64,000 nucleotides of DNA from Sinorhizobium psoraleae. GTDB lineage: Bacteria > Pseudomonadota > Alphaproteobacteria > Rhizobiales > Rhizobiaceae. Below the pieces are notes generated by a model, which saw nothing but the letters and a program-made list of their open reading frames with translations, did not search any database and was not told where the DNA came from. Of this stretch, positions 39,042-48,239 are shown one piece after another. Position numbers and translations under genes: made by a program. The stretch is taken from assembly GCF_013283645.1 (NCBI RefSeq), contig NZ_JABEKV010000004.1, forward strand, positions 248,001 to 312,000, read 5' to 3'. Numbering within the stretch: the first letter of the stretch is position 1; the number at the start of each line of letters is the position of its first letter.

Positions 39042-39762
39042 AGCGCAGAAGTACTTGCCGGGGATGCCCGACGAAGAGATGGAGCACGAAGCGGTTACCC
39101 TCGATCCCAGGCTAGAGCGGGAAGCCGAACGGATCGCTGAGGCGCTGGTCTTCGCATCGGCTCAGCCTGTTTCCGAAACCTACATCGCGAGCCGGCTTCC
39201 CCGCGGTGCCGACGTCGGGCGGATCATGTCGCGGCTGAAGGCACATTACGCCCCGCGCGGTGTCAATCTCGTCCAGGTCGCAGACCACTGGGCCTTCCGT
39301 ACGGCCGCCGATCTCTCCTTCGTCGTTCAGACGGACGAACAGGAGGTCAAGAAACTGTCGCGGGCAGCCCTCGAGGTGCTGGCGATCATCGCTTATCATC
39401 AGCCGGTCACGCGCGCGGAAATCGAGGACATACGCGGCGTACAGACATCGAAGGGAACGCTCGACGTTCTCATGGAGGCCGGCTGGGTGCGCTTTCGTGG
39501 ACGCAGGCGGACTCCGGGACGGCCTGTCACTTTCGGGACGACGCGGGATTTCCTCGATCAGTTCGGCCTGGAGGAAATTCGCGATCTTCCCGGTATCGAA
39601 GAATTGAAGGGGGCCGGTCTCCTGTCCGGGCGCGTTCCCTCGAACCTGCACATTCCGGTTCCCGCCGGCGAGGATGAGCTCCCCGAGAACGAGGATCCCA
39701 TCACGCAAATGGACCTCGAAGAACTCGGCCTCTTGACACCGAAGGCTGAAGAAGACGATTAA
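39034..39762 (+). CDS. scpB: Segregation and condensation protein B
   Basis: Partner of ScpA in the SMC complex; two winged-helix domains. The 242 aa show AEALVFASAQPVSETYIASRL, LSRAALEVLAIIAYHQPVTR, AEIEDIRGVQTSKGTLDVLM and FGTTRDFLDQFGLEEIRDLP, all typical. It starts at a GTG (39034) inside scpA with GGAGG 6 nt before it. The C-terminal tail is acidic. Confidence 0.95.
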   Translation: MAEAQKYLPGMPDEEMEHEAVTLDPRLEREAERIAEALVFASAQPVSETYIASRLPRGADVGRIMSRLKAHYAPRGVNLVQVADHWAFRTAADLSFVVQTDEQEVKKLSRAALEVLAIIAYHQPVTRAEIEDIRGVQTSKGTLDVLMEAGWVRFRGRRRTPGRPVTFGTTRDFLDQFGLEEIRDLPGIEELKGAGLLSGRVPSNLHIPVPAGEDELPENEDPITQMDLEELGLLTPKAEEDD

Positions 39763-39843
39763 AAATCCTGACTAGGAATATCGGCTTTAGATCCGGGCAC
39801 GGGCATTTTGCCGCGAAGCCGTCGGTTCGAGGAATGACTGAGC

Positions 39844-40953
39844 ATGGTTTCAGACCCACACAACGGGGCCGTCATGGCAACGCGACGGTCCGGGGTGTCG
39901 TTCGCGGCGAGCCTGGCATTCGAGAATATCAGCCACCGCTATCATTCCAAGGAAACGATCAAGGGTGTCTCGCTCACGGCGAAAGCCGGAGAAGTGCTTT
40001 GTTTGCTCGGTCCTTCGGGATCGGGCAAGACGACATTGCTTCGCATTGCGGCCGGCATCGAGATGCAGACCGGCGGCCGTCTCCTCCTGAACGGCCAGGA
40101 AATCTCCGGCCCATCCGTCTTTCTCCCGCCGGAAAAGCGCGGTGTGGGGCTGATGTTCCAGGATTTCGCCCTTTTCCCCCACATGACGATCCGCGACAAT
40201 GTCTGCTTCGGGTTGACGGCCTTGCCGAAGAAGGAGGCATTGGTGCAGGCGGATGCGGCGCTGGAACGCGTCGGCCTATTGCATTATGCCGACCGCTACC
40301 CACATGTGCTCTCGGGCGGCGAACAGCAGCGCGTGGCGCTTGCCCGAGCGCTTGCGCCGCGTCCGGCGGTATTGCTGATGGACGAACCTTTTTCGGGGCT
40401 CGACTCTCGCCTGAAGGATTCGATCCGCGCGGATACGCTCGCCATTCTGCGCGAGACGCGCGCAACGGCGATCGTCGTGACCCACGATGCGGAAGAGGCT
40501 ATGCGCATGGCGGACAGGATCGCCCTCTTGAAGGACGGGCGCCTGGTTCAGGTCGGCACGGCGGACGAGCTCTATCGGAAGCCGCGCGATCTTTTTGCGG
40601 CCGGGTTCTTTTCCGAGATAAATGTCTTTGACGCGCGTGTGCGGGGCGGCCGCGTCGAAACGCCGCTCGGAGCCGTGCCCGCGGGACAATACAAGGAGGG
40701 GCAGCCCTTGAGCGTCGCGGTCAGGCTCTCCGGCGTTCACCTCAAGGAGGAGGGCGGCGACATCCCCGCGCGCATCCTGTCGAGACGCTTTCTGGGCGTT
40801 GTCGAACTGTTGGAGCTTGCTGTGCCGCAATTCGAGCGTACAGTGCGGGCACGTATCCGCGCCGATCTGTTGCCGCAAGGATTGCGTGATGTCACGCTTT
40901 CCGTTAACGAGCGCGACATATTGCTGTTTGAAAAAGACGTCTCGACATCTTAG
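39844..40953 (+). CDS. ABC transporter ATP-binding protein (CUT1/FbpC-PotA type), orphan
   Basis: ATPase subunit of an importer. The 369 aa have Walker A GPSGSGKTT (56-64), Q-loop MFQDFALFPH, signature LSGGEQQ (156-162), Walker B VLLMDEP (176-182) and H-loop VVTHDAEEA, then a ~120-residue C-terminal TOBE-like regulatory region. This architecture is that of iron(III), polyamine or sugar importers. No permease or binding protein is adjacent; it stands between scpB and tatA. The substrate cannot be named. The start may also be ATG 39874. Confidence 0.85.
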   Translation: MVSDPHNGAVMATRRSGVSFAASLAFENISHRYHSKETIKGVSLTAKAGEVLCLLGPSGSGKTTLLRIAAGIEMQTGGRLLLNGQEISGPSVFLPPEKRGVGLMFQDFALFPHMTIRDNVCFGLTALPKKEALVQADAALERVGLLHYADRYPHVLSGGEQQRVALARALAPRPAVLLMDEPFSGLDSRLKDSIRADTLAILRETRATAIVVTHDAEEAMRMADRIALLKDGRLVQVGTADELYRKPRDLFAAGFFSEINVFDARVRGGRVETPLGAVPAGQYKEGQPLSVAVRLSGVHLKEEGGDIPARILSRRFLGVVELLELAVPQFERTVRARIRADLLPQGLRDVTLSVNERDILLFEKDVSTS

Positions 40954-41044
40954 GGTCCGTCGAGAACGAGGGCTTGCCGACGGCACGCCTGAAAATTGAC
41001 AACGTAATGGGCTGTGGTTGAACGAGGCCCTAGGGAGTAAGTGC

Positions 41045-41251
41045 ATGGGTTCCTTTAGCATCTGGCATTGGCTGATCGTCCTGGTGGTGATCCTGCTGCT
41101 GTTCGGCCGCGGCAAGATCCCGGAACTGATGGGTGATGTGGCCAAGGGCATCAAGAGCTTCAAGAAGGGCATGGGCGAAGACGACACCGCTCCGACCGAC
41201 AAGACGATCGACGGCAAGACCGTCGAGCACAAGTCTGACGAAGTCCGCTAA
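41045..41251 (+). CDS. tatA: Sec-independent translocase protein TatA
   Basis: Pore-forming subunit of the twin-arginine translocase. The 68 aa show one membrane helix ([20 protein letters not shown]) with the [12 protein letters not shown] hinge and a following amphipathic helix ([13 protein letters not shown]). AGGGAG precedes the ATG. First gene of tatABC; a stem-loop follows. Confidence 0.95.
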   Translation: MGSFSIWHWLIVLVVILLLFGRGKIPELMGDVAKGIKSFKKGMGEDDTAPTDKTIDGKTVEHKSDEVR

Positions 41252-41268
41252 CGAGCAGAAGCTGGCGA

Positions 41269-41292
41269 GACCGGGCGGATACATGCCCGGTC
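41269..41292 (+). promoter_or_regulatory. Stem-loop between tatA and tatB
   Basis: GACCGGGC (41269-41276) and GCCCGGTC (41285-41292) form a perfect 8-bp stem with an 8-nt loop and no T-run. Such a structure can stabilise the tatA 3' end, which would fit the known excess of TatA over TatB/TatC. The role is inferred. Confidence 0.5.
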
Positions 41293-41322
41293 GACCGCGT
41301 CACGGGTTGTAGGGCACGTTGG

Positions 41323-41928
41323 ATGCTTGATATCGGCTGGACCGAGCTTGTTGTTATCGCAATCGTCTTGATTGTCGTCGTTGGGCCGAAGGATCTGCCG
41401 CCAATGCTGCGGGCCTTCGGTCGGATGACGACGAAGTTGCGCGGGATGGCCGCGGACTTCCGCCATCAATTTGACGAGGCCTTGCGCGAGGCGGATCTCG
41501 ATGAAGTGCGCAAGACGATCAGCGATGCGCAAAGTCTCAATCCGACCGCGGCGTTGCGGGACGCCATGAATCCGTTGCGCCAGCTCGGAAACGAGATCAA
41601 GTCCGATCTGCAGAAGGCGACGACGCCCGATAAGCCGGCGCAACCGGCACCGGAGCAGCCTGCGGCCGAACCGGCGAAAGCCGAAGCTCCCGTGGAGGCC
41701 GTGGCGAAGCCCGCCGAAGTTCCGGCGGCTGCAAGCGAGCCGAAGATAGAAGAGAAGAAGGCGAAGAGCGCCGTCAAGGCCAAAGCCGCGCCGGCCAAGA
41801 AGCCTGTCGCCGCAACGGCAAAGAAAACCGCGACCAGGGCACCGGCAAAAAAGGCAGCGGCAACCGGGCAGGCCGAGACCAAGACGCAGAAGGCGCGCAC
41901 GGCTTCGCGCAAGAAAGGTGACGCATGA
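41323..41928 (+). CDS. tatB: Sec-independent translocase protein TatB
   Basis: Receptor-complex subunit of the Tat system. The 201 aa start with MLDIGWTELVVIAIVLIVVV, then GPKDLPPMLRAFGRMTTKLRGMA and an amphipathic helix. The C-terminal ~90 residues are Lys/Ala/Pro-rich and low-complexity. The ATGA at its end is shared with tatC. Confidence 0.94.
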   Translation: MLDIGWTELVVIAIVLIVVVGPKDLPPMLRAFGRMTTKLRGMAADFRHQFDEALREADLDEVRKTISDAQSLNPTAALRDAMNPLRQLGNEIKSDLQKATTPDKPAQPAPEQPAAEPAKAEAPVEAVAKPAEVPAAASEPKIEEKKAKSAVKAKAAPAKKPVAATAKKTATRAPAKKAAATGQAETKTQKARTASRKKGDA

Positions 41929-42767
41929 GCGGCGATATCGAGGACCGGCCGCAGCCGCTGATCGAGCATCTCGTCGAGTTGCGCACAAGGCTGATGTGGG
42001 CGGTCGGCGCATTTTTCGTCGCCTTTCTCGTCTGCTTCTATTTTGCCAAGCAGCTGTTCAACTTCCTCGTCCTGCCGTTCAAATGGGCGGTGAGCTGGGC
42101 CGGCCTCAGCCATCGGAACGTCGAGCTCATCTACACTGCTCCGCAGGAGTTCTTCTTCACCCAGATCAAGGTTGCGATGTTCGGCGCTTTGGTGATCGCC
42201 TTCCCGGTGATCGCCTCGCAGGTCTACAAGTTCGTCGCGCCCGGTCTTTATAAGAACGAACGCGCAGCCTTCCTGCCGTTCCTGATCGCTTCGCCGGTCC
42301 TGTTTCTCCTCGGGGGCGCGCTGGTCTATTTCTTCTTCACGCCGATGGTCATGTGGTTCTTCCTCGCCATGGAGCAGGGCGGCGGCGAAGGGCAGGTGGC
42401 GATCCAGCTCCTGCCGAAGGTGTCGGAATATCTGAGCCTGATCATGTCGCTGGTGTTCGCCTTCGGCCTGGTTTTCCAGTTGCCCGTGGTTACGACGCTG
42501 CTTGCGCGCGTCGGTTTCGTCACGGCTCAGGGGCTCGCCGAGAAGCGCAAATATGCGATCGTCATCGCCTTTGTCGTCGCGGCCGTTTTGACGCCGCCCG
42601 ACCCGGTTTCCCAGATCGGTCTTGCACTGCCAGCCATCCTTCTCTACGAAATTTCCATCTATACGGCGCGACTCGTCGAAAGACAGCGCGCGAGAGACGC
42701 ACTCGCAAGCGAGATCGCCTCTTCGCAGGAAAGTTCCTCCGAGACGACCGGACCCGCGAAGGGCTGA
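41925..42767 (+). CDS. tatC: Sec-independent translocase protein TatC
   Basis: Twin-arginine signal receptor, six membrane helices. The 280 aa show QPLIEHLVELRTRLMWAV at the N-terminus, YTAPQEFFFTQIKVAMFGA, the FVAPGLYKNERAAFLPFL motif and VVAAVLTPPDPVSQIGLALP. Starts within the tatB stop (4-nt overlap). A RIME1-like element follows. Confidence 0.96.
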   Translation: MSGDIEDRPQPLIEHLVELRTRLMWAVGAFFVAFLVCFYFAKQLFNFLVLPFKWAVSWAGLSHRNVELIYTAPQEFFFTQIKVAMFGALVIAFPVIASQVYKFVAPGLYKNERAAFLPFLIASPVLFLLGGALVYFFFTPMVMWFFLAMEQGGGEGQVAIQLLPKVSEYLSLIMSLVFAFGLVFQLPVVTTLLARVGFVTAQGLAEKRKYAIVIAFVVAAVLTPPDPVSQIGLALPAILLYEISIYTARLVERQRARDALASEIASSQESSSETTGPAKG

Positions 42768-42792
42768 CTGTCTGACGTTCTCGCGCCGTGAC

Positions 42793-42892
42793 CTGCAGCG
42801 CCGCGCGCCTGTTCGGACGCGCAAAGGCCGCTGTAGCACTTTGAATCCGCTGCATGATTCCTTGGATCGAAGCCGGTTTGAGGAGCATGGGG
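42793..42892 (+). repeat. RIME1-like repeat upstream of serS
   Basis: CTGCAGCG...CGCTGTAG-type palindrome (from 42793) plus a decayed CTGCATG palindrome (from 42850) with the joining CACTTTGAAT. The element fills the gap between tatC and serS, and its right end contains AGGAG and an ATG in frame with serS. Confidence 0.7.
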
Positions 42893-42913
42893 CAACCAAC
42901 GCGTGGAACGATT

Positions 42914-44197
42914 ATGCTCGATATCAAATGGATCCGTGAGAATGCCGACGTGCTCGACGATGCCCTGGCGAAACGGGGCGCGGAGCCGTTGTCTGCGTCG
43001 TTGATTGCGCTGGATGAGCGCCGCCGGTCAATTCTTCAATCGCTGCAGGACATGCAGTCGCGCCGCAACGCCGCCTCCAAGGAGATCGGCGCGGCGATGG
43101 CGCAGAAGAACGGCGAACTGGCGGAAAGGCTCAAAGCGGAGGTCGCCGAGCTCAAGAATTCCATGCCGCCCCTGGAAGAGGAAAGCCGTAGCATAGATGC
43201 TGAGCTTTCGGATGCACTCTCGCGCATTCCCAATATCCCGCTCGAAGATGTCCCGGTCGGTGCCGACGAGGCGGCCAACGTTGTGACGCGGGTTGTCGGC
43301 GCGAAGCCGACCTGGAATCACAAGCCGCTTGAGCATTTCGAAATTGGCGAGGCGTTGGGGCTCATGGATTTCGAAGGTGCCGCGCGGATTGCCGGCTCGC
43401 GCTTCACGATCCTGAAGGGGCAACTCGCCCGCCTCGAACGGGCGCTCGGCCAGTTCATGCTCGACCTGCACACGCAGGAGCACGGATATATCGAGGTGCA
43501 GCCGCCGCTGCTCGTCCGTGACGATGCGATGTACGGCACCGGGCAGCTGCCGAAGTTTGCGGAAGACCTCTTCCGCACCACGGACGAACGTTGGCTGATC
43601 CCGACGGCGGAAGTTCCGCTGACGAATATGGTTCGCGAGCAGATTCTCGACGGAGAGAAGCTGCCGCTGCGCTTTACCGCCTTGACGCCGAGCTTCCGTT
43701 CGGAGGCCGGTTCCGCTGGACGCGATACCCGCGGCATGCTGCGTCAGCATCAGTTCAACAAGGTCGAGCTGGTCTCGATCACCGATGCGGGAAGCTCCGT
43801 CGACGAACATGAGCGTATGACCGCCTGCGCCGAGGAGGTGTTGAAGCGCCTGGGGCTGCACTATCGGGTCATGACACTCTCGACCGGTGACATGGGCTTC
43901 GGTGCGCGCAAGACCTATGACCTTGAGGTCTGGCTGCCGGGTCAGGATACCTACCGCGAAATCTCGTCCTGCTCGGTCTGCGGCGATTTCCAGGCACGCC
44001 GCATGAACGCGCGCTACCGCACGAAAGAGGAGAAGGGAACGAGATTCGTTCACACGTTGAACGGTTCGGGCGTTGCCGTCGGGCGCGCGCTAATAGCCGT
44101 TCTCGAGAATTATCTGAACGAGGACGGCTCCGTCGCGGTGCCGGACGTCCTTGTTCCCTACATGGGCGGTCAACGGCGCATCGAGAAAACAGCCTGA
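42914..44197 (+). CDS. serS: Seryl-tRNA synthetase
   Basis: Charges tRNA-Ser and tRNA-Sec; class II. The 427 aa start [20 protein letters not shown], include the coiled-coil tRNA arm (about residues 30-100), motif 2 [20 protein letters not shown] and motif 3 with [17 protein letters not shown]. The conserved start is ATG 42914 but with a weak ribosome site. An in-frame ATG at 42887, 1 nt after AGGAGC inside the RIME-like repeat, would add nine residues. Confidence 0.96.
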   Translation: MLDIKWIRENADVLDDALAKRGAEPLSASLIALDERRRSILQSLQDMQSRRNAASKEIGAAMAQKNGELAERLKAEVAELKNSMPPLEEESRSIDAELSDALSRIPNIPLEDVPVGADEAANVVTRVVGAKPTWNHKPLEHFEIGEALGLMDFEGAARIAGSRFTILKGQLARLERALGQFMLDLHTQEHGYIEVQPPLLVRDDAMYGTGQLPKFAEDLFRTTDERWLIPTAEVPLTNMVREQILDGEKLPLRFTALTPSFRSEAGSAGRDTRGMLRQHQFNKVELVSITDAGSSVDEHERMTACAEEVLKRLGLHYRVMTLSTGDMGFGARKTYDLEVWLPGQDTYREISSCSVCGDFQARRMNARYRTKEEKGTRFVHTLNGSGVAVGRALIAVLENYLNEDGSVAVPDVLVPYMGGQRRIEKTA

Positions 44198-44222
44198 GCG
44201 CGAGAAGCGGAAGAGAACCGGA

Positions 44223-44993
44223 ATGCGGATCCTGCTGACGAACGATGACGGCATCCATGCCGAAGGACTTTCGGTGCTGGAACGGATCGCGAGGACAATT
44301 TCGGATGACGTATGGGTGGTCGCGCCGGAAGTGGACCAAAGCGGCCTTGCCCATTCGCTGACGCTTTCCGAACCTCTGCGTCTGCGCCAGGTCTCGGAAA
44401 GGCGCTTTGCCCTGAGGGGAACGCCGACGGATTGTGTGATCATGGCGGCCAAGAAGCTTCTCGACGGCAAGCCGGATCTGGTCCTTTCGGGCGTCAATGT
44501 CGGCGCCAACCTTGCGGATGACGTTACCTATTCCGGCACGGTGGCCGGCGCCATCGAAGGTACGCTTCAGGGAATCCGGTCGATCGCGCTCAGTCAGGCC
44601 TACCAGCACACGCTCGGCAGGGACGTTCCGTGGGACGTGGCAGAGACCCACGCGCCGGCATTGATCCGCACTTTGCTGGACGTCGAGTTGCCGGTTGGTA
44701 CGCTCATCAACCTGAACTTTCCGAATTGCGCCGCCGAAGCCGTCGCGGGGGTGGAAGTCACCTCGCAAGGCAAGCTTGAGTTCGGGCTCACCATCGACGA
44801 GCGCACCGACGGCCGCGGTTTTCCGTATTTCTGGCTGCGCTTCGGCGAGCGCGCCGGCGATTTTCGTGACGGAACCGACATTCACGCTTTGCGCGAGAAC
44901 AAGATCTCGGTAACCCCGCTTAAACTGGATTTGACCGACTATACCGTCCAGGATCGTATAGCGCGCGCATTGCGAGAAGGGACTGTCGCTTGA
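44223..44993 (+). CDS. surE: 5'-nucleotidase SurE
   Basis: Metal-dependent nucleotide phosphatase linked to stationary-phase survival. The 256 aa begin [15 protein letters not shown] with the metal Asp8-Asp9 pair, and show [21 protein letters not shown] and [20 protein letters not shown]. It overlaps the downstream methyltransferase gene by 4 nt (TTGA), a classical surE-pcm pairing. Confidence 0.96.
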   Translation: MRILLTNDDGIHAEGLSVLERIARTISDDVWVVAPEVDQSGLAHSLTLSEPLRLRQVSERRFALRGTPTDCVIMAAKKLLDGKPDLVLSGVNVGANLADDVTYSGTVAGAIEGTLQGIRSIALSQAYQHTLGRDVPWDVAETHAPALIRTLLDVELPVGTLINLNFPNCAAEAVAGVEVTSQGKLEFGLTIDERTDGRGFPYFWLRFGERAGDFRDGTDIHALRENKISVTPLKLDLTDYTVQDRIARALREGTVA

Positions 44994-45643
44994 ACGGACG
45001 CGTTTCCCAGCAGGAGGGATTTGCAGCGATGGTGCTGCGACTGCGCGGCGAAGGAATTGCGAATCACGATCTGCTGAAGGCGGTGGAACAGACGCCACGC
45101 AGCCATTTTGCTCCGCCGCAATACCAGGCCGAGGCCTATTCCCAACGATTGATACCGCTCGATTGCGGGTCGTTCATGGAAGGCTATGATTTCGCCGTGC
45201 GGCTGTTGCATTGCCTGAACATCAAGCCGGGGCAGCGCATTCTCGAGGTCGGCACCGGCAGCGGTTTCACGGCGGGCGTGATGGGGCGTATCGCCGAGCG
45301 CGTATTGACGATCGATCGATATCAGACACTGGTGGGTTCGGCGCAGAAAAACCTGGAAAAGGCCGGCATTCGCAACGTCGTCGTCAGGCAGGCCGATGGC
45401 AGCGCAGGCGTCCCGGGCGAGGGCACGTTTGACCGCATCCTGATCACGACCGCATTCAACAGCCTGCCTCGCATGTTCTCCGATCATCTCGTCTCCGGCG
45501 GAACCTTGCTGGTCCCGATCATGATGAGCGAAACGCTATGCCGGATCGTTCGCGTCAACCGCACCGGCAGCCGGTTCGATCGCGAGGACCTGTTCGACGC
45601 CCCGTACCTTCCGATCGTGCCGCAGCTTGCATCATTCCTCTGA
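44990..45643 (+). CDS. pcm: Protein-L-isoaspartate O-methyltransferase
   Basis: Expected to methylate isoaspartyl residues for repair, using SAM. The 217 aa show the [22 protein letters not shown] motif (about residues 81-99) and the [21 protein letters not shown] and GGTLLVPI blocks. The usual TISQP motif is replaced by a [12 protein letters not shown] segment. It starts at TTG 44990, inside the surE stop, which supports the pcm assignment by context; activity is less certain. Confidence 0.87.
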   Translation: MNGRVSQQEGFAAMVLRLRGEGIANHDLLKAVEQTPRSHFAPPQYQAEAYSQRLIPLDCGSFMEGYDFAVRLLHCLNIKPGQRILEVGTGSGFTAGVMGRIAERVLTIDRYQTLVGSAQKNLEKAGIRNVVVRQADGSAGVPGEGTFDRILITTAFNSLPRMFSDHLVSGGTLLVPIMMSETLCRIVRVNRTGSRFDREDLFDAPYLPIVPQLASFL

Positions 45644-45664
45644 CGCGCACTTGCGATCTTCAGG

Positions 45665-45716
45665 AATTCAAAGTGCAGCGAGCATTGTGCGTCTGAAAGG
45701 ACGCCTGGTGCTGTAA
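45665..45716 (-). repeat. Half RIME1-like remnant
   Basis: AATTCAAAGTGC, then GCGTCTGA and GACGC and GCTGTA follow the order of an inverted RIME1-like left palindrome with many changes; the other palindrome is absent. It lies just after pcm. Confidence 0.45.
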
Positions 45717-45765
45717 GTTGCCACTGCCGAATTGTATCTCCGGCTTTCCCCAAACAGACGGTTAA

Positions 45766-45785
45766 TGGATTCTTAACGGAATCCA
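45766..45785 (+). promoter_or_regulatory. Inverted repeat upstream of unknown gene
   Basis: TGGATTC (45766-45772) pairs with GAATCCA (45779-45785) around TTAACG; 110 nt before the next start. Possible operator or pcm terminator without T-run. Confidence 0.35.
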
Positions 45786-45895
45786 GCCCGGCGCAAGCTT
45801 GTCGCCATAGGCCAGAAAGGCACGACGGATTTTGGGCGCGGTATGCGCGTGTTCTGCGTTTTTCGTTTTGCTCGTGCAAATGACGGAGACGGCGG

Positions 45896-46546
45896 ATGCA
45901 GATTGCGAACAGGTTGACTGCGGCAACGGCCGGCGACGGCTTGGGCAACCTCGCTGGACGTCCGGCCGGCCAGGTCGTTGCCGGGAGCAAGGACGAGAGC
46001 GGAACGCAAGTCTCGCAAGCGGGCTTCTTCGATCCGACACCGCGCATCTCGCTGTCGGTCGATGCCCTCCTCTATCTCAGCCGCACGAAAAAATCGCCGG
46101 AGCGATTGCCGCCTCTCACCAGGGAGGAATGGGACAACAAGCTCTCACCGCAGCTGGCGTCACGCGAATATCAAGCCTTCGGGAGGTTCGCCGAGACCGG
46201 CGACTACAAGGCTTATTACAGAGCCTTCATCGAGTACTACGACAGTCTCCGTCCAGAGGATCAGCACAGCCTGCGCTATTTCGGGACACGCGAGGCGGCT
46301 GTCGCCGGTTTGCGGTCGCTTGAATACGACGCTGAAAGCGGCCTCGATGTGGAGGCCAATTTCCAAACCCTGGTCAGCGTTTTCCTGGATGAGGATAAGG
46401 TCGCCCAGCCCGAAATCCCGCGCTCGTCTTCTCGGACAGGAGGCGGTCCGTTTGATTGGGACAAATCCAATATCAGTTACGAAGATCAACCGCCTGAGCC
46501 GAGAACCGTGTCTGAGATCGAGCGGCTCTATTCCGAGCTCTTTTAA
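45896..46546 (+). CDS. Conserved-looking protein of unknown function
   Basis: 216 aa, not recognised. It has good coding features: a GGAGACGGCGG site before the ATG, typical codon use and convincing composition. There is no signal peptide or membrane segment. The first ~45 residues and the last ~50 are Gly/Ser/Pro-rich; the middle (about 48-145: ISLSVDALLYLSRTKKSPER, EYQAFGRFAETGDYKAYYRA, FIEYYDSLRPEDQHSLRYFG) is rich in Tyr and charged residues and probably a helical domain. It stands alone between pcm and the NlpD-like gene. No function is proposed. Confidence 0.75.
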   Translation: MQIANRLTAATAGDGLGNLAGRPAGQVVAGSKDESGTQVSQAGFFDPTPRISLSVDALLYLSRTKKSPERLPPLTREEWDNKLSPQLASREYQAFGRFAETGDYKAYYRAFIEYYDSLRPEDQHSLRYFGTREAAVAGLRSLEYDAESGLDVEANFQTLVSVFLDEDKVAQPEIPRSSSRTGGGPFDWDKSNISYEDQPPEPRTVSEIERLYSELF

Positions 46547-46697
46547 GCCGGGTGCATGCCTTTCCCTTGCCAGGCAAGGAAGGACGTGGCGGCTATGGTT
46601 AGCGTTTCGTCAAATTGGGTGCCGTCCTTAACCGGCCGGTAACTCTAATGCGCTTTAATCATTCCACAGCGAGTTGCGTTCGGAGTGGGTAAGCGTC

Positions 46698-48239
46698 ATG
46701 CGTAAATTTGTATCTCCCAGTGCAGGGAAGTCCACGATCCGCCTGTGTGCGGCGATCTTGCTGGCAGGCGCTGCCACCGGTTGCAGCTCGGATGTCAGCC
46801 GCTTCAGCGGACTTTTTTCAAGATCTGACGATATAACGACCAGTTCCATCCCGCAAAATACCATGCTGGTCCCGCGGGGCGATGTTGCGGCCGGCCAGCT
46901 TGCGGCGGCTCCGTCTGGTGGGGGCGGCGCGACTTTCGGTCAGCCGTATCCGGTGGCCAGCCAGAACACCGTTTATGCACCGGCTCCCGTTTCCAGCGCG
47001 CGCGTCGCCTCAACGCCGATGAGTGTTCAACGTACCGTGCTGGCGGACCCGTCCGTGGCTGCTCCGCGGTCGCAACCGCAGGCGCTTCCCGCCGAACGGC
47101 AGGCGCAGCCGGTGGCTGTCGCCAAGGCCGAGACTCTGTCTGCGACGGCAAGGGAGACGGCAGGCAAAGGTGGTTGGGGCACCCAGAACGCACCGTCGGT
47201 CATGGTTCGTCCGGGCGATACGGTCGCCACCCTCGCCAAGCGTTTCGGAGTGCCGGAGAGAGAGATCCTGAAGGCGAATGGCTTGAAGTCGGCAGGTCAG
47301 GTAGAAACCGGCCAGCGCCTTGTGATCCCGACATTCGGTGTTGCGAGCAGCGCTGCGAAGGCGGCCGCCTCCAGCTCGATCCCCGATCTCGATGGCGGTA
47401 ACAAACGGCCGTCGCCGTTGCCGACGGAAAAACGCGAGGCGGCAATCCTTCCCGGCCAATCGCAGACGCGTGAGAAGAGCGAAAGCCGCAGCGATGTTGC
47501 CGCAGGCAAGCTTGCGTCCAAGGGAGAAGGCAGCGGCGGTGACGGCCTCTACACGGTGAAGCCGGGCGACTCGTTGAACCGTATTGCCAAGGCGAACGGT
47601 GTCTCCGTCAGCGCCTTGAAGCAGGCGAACGGCCTAACGGCCGAGGGGATACGCATCGGCCAGAAGCTGAAGATGCCGGGCGCGGCTCCCGCGGCGACGG
47701 ATGCGCTGGCGACGGCTTCGGTGCCGACCAAGAAGGCAGAGACCAAGGTCGCTTCGCTCGAGCAGGGCAAGCCTGCCGAATACAAGCCGCCGGTCGCCAA
47801 GGAGAGCGTTTCGGAAGTCGCGATCAAGTCGGATATCGACGAGGACCTGCCGAAGTCGACCGGCATCAGCAAATATCGTTGGCCGGTGCGCGGCGCGGTC
47901 GTTGCCGGATACGGTGCGAATGTCGACGGCAACCGCAATGACGGCATCAACATCTCTGCGCCCGAAGGAACGCCGATCAAGGCGGCCGAAAATGGTGTGG
48001 TCATCTATTCCGGCAGCAGTCTGAAGGAACTGGGCAATGCCGTTCTGGTCCGCCACGACGACGGCACTGTTACGGTCTACGGCAATGCCTCCGAGCTCAA
48101 GGTGCAGCGCGGACAGAAGGTGCAGCGCGGCCAGACACTCGCTGCCTCGGGCATGACCGGCAAGGCGACCCAGCCGCAGGTGCATTTCGAGGTGCGCAAG
48201 AACGCTACCCCGGTGAACCCGGCGACCTATCTCGAATAG
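46698..48239 (+). CDS. nlpD: NlpD-like LysM/M23 lipoprotein (degenerate peptidase)
   Basis: 513 aa. A lipoprotein signal with lipobox LAGAATGC puts the acylated Cys near residue 30. Two LysM domains follow (VMVRPGDTVATLAKRFGVPE about 172; LYTVKPGDSLNRIAKANGVS about 284), then a C-terminal M23/LytM fold (about 400-513). The zinc ligands are not conserved: the first motif reads GNRNDGINIS instead of HxGxD, and the last reads PQVHFEVR with Gln for the first His. That is the pattern of NlpD/EnvC-type amidase activators. Start ATG 46698. The gene name is by analogy. Confidence 0.85.
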   Translation: MRKFVSPSAGKSTIRLCAAILLAGAATGCSSDVSRFSGLFSRSDDITTSSIPQNTMLVPRGDVAAGQLAAAPSGGGGATFGQPYPVASQNTVYAPAPVSSARVASTPMSVQRTVLADPSVAAPRSQPQALPAERQAQPVAVAKAETLSATARETAGKGGWGTQNAPSVMVRPGDTVATLAKRFGVPEREILKANGLKSAGQVETGQRLVIPTFGVASSAAKAAASSSIPDLDGGNKRPSPLPTEKREAAILPGQSQTREKSESRSDVAAGKLASKGEGSGGDGLYTVKPGDSLNRIAKANGVSVSALKQANGLTAEGIRIGQKLKMPGAAPAATDALATASVPTKKAETKVASLEQGKPAEYKPPVAKESVSEVAIKSDIDEDLPKSTGISKYRWPVRGAVVAGYGANVDGNRNDGINISAPEGTPIKAAENGVVIYSGSSLKELGNAVLVRHDDGTVTVYGNASELKVQRGQKVQRGQTLAASGMTGKATQPQVHFEVRKNATPVNPATYLE

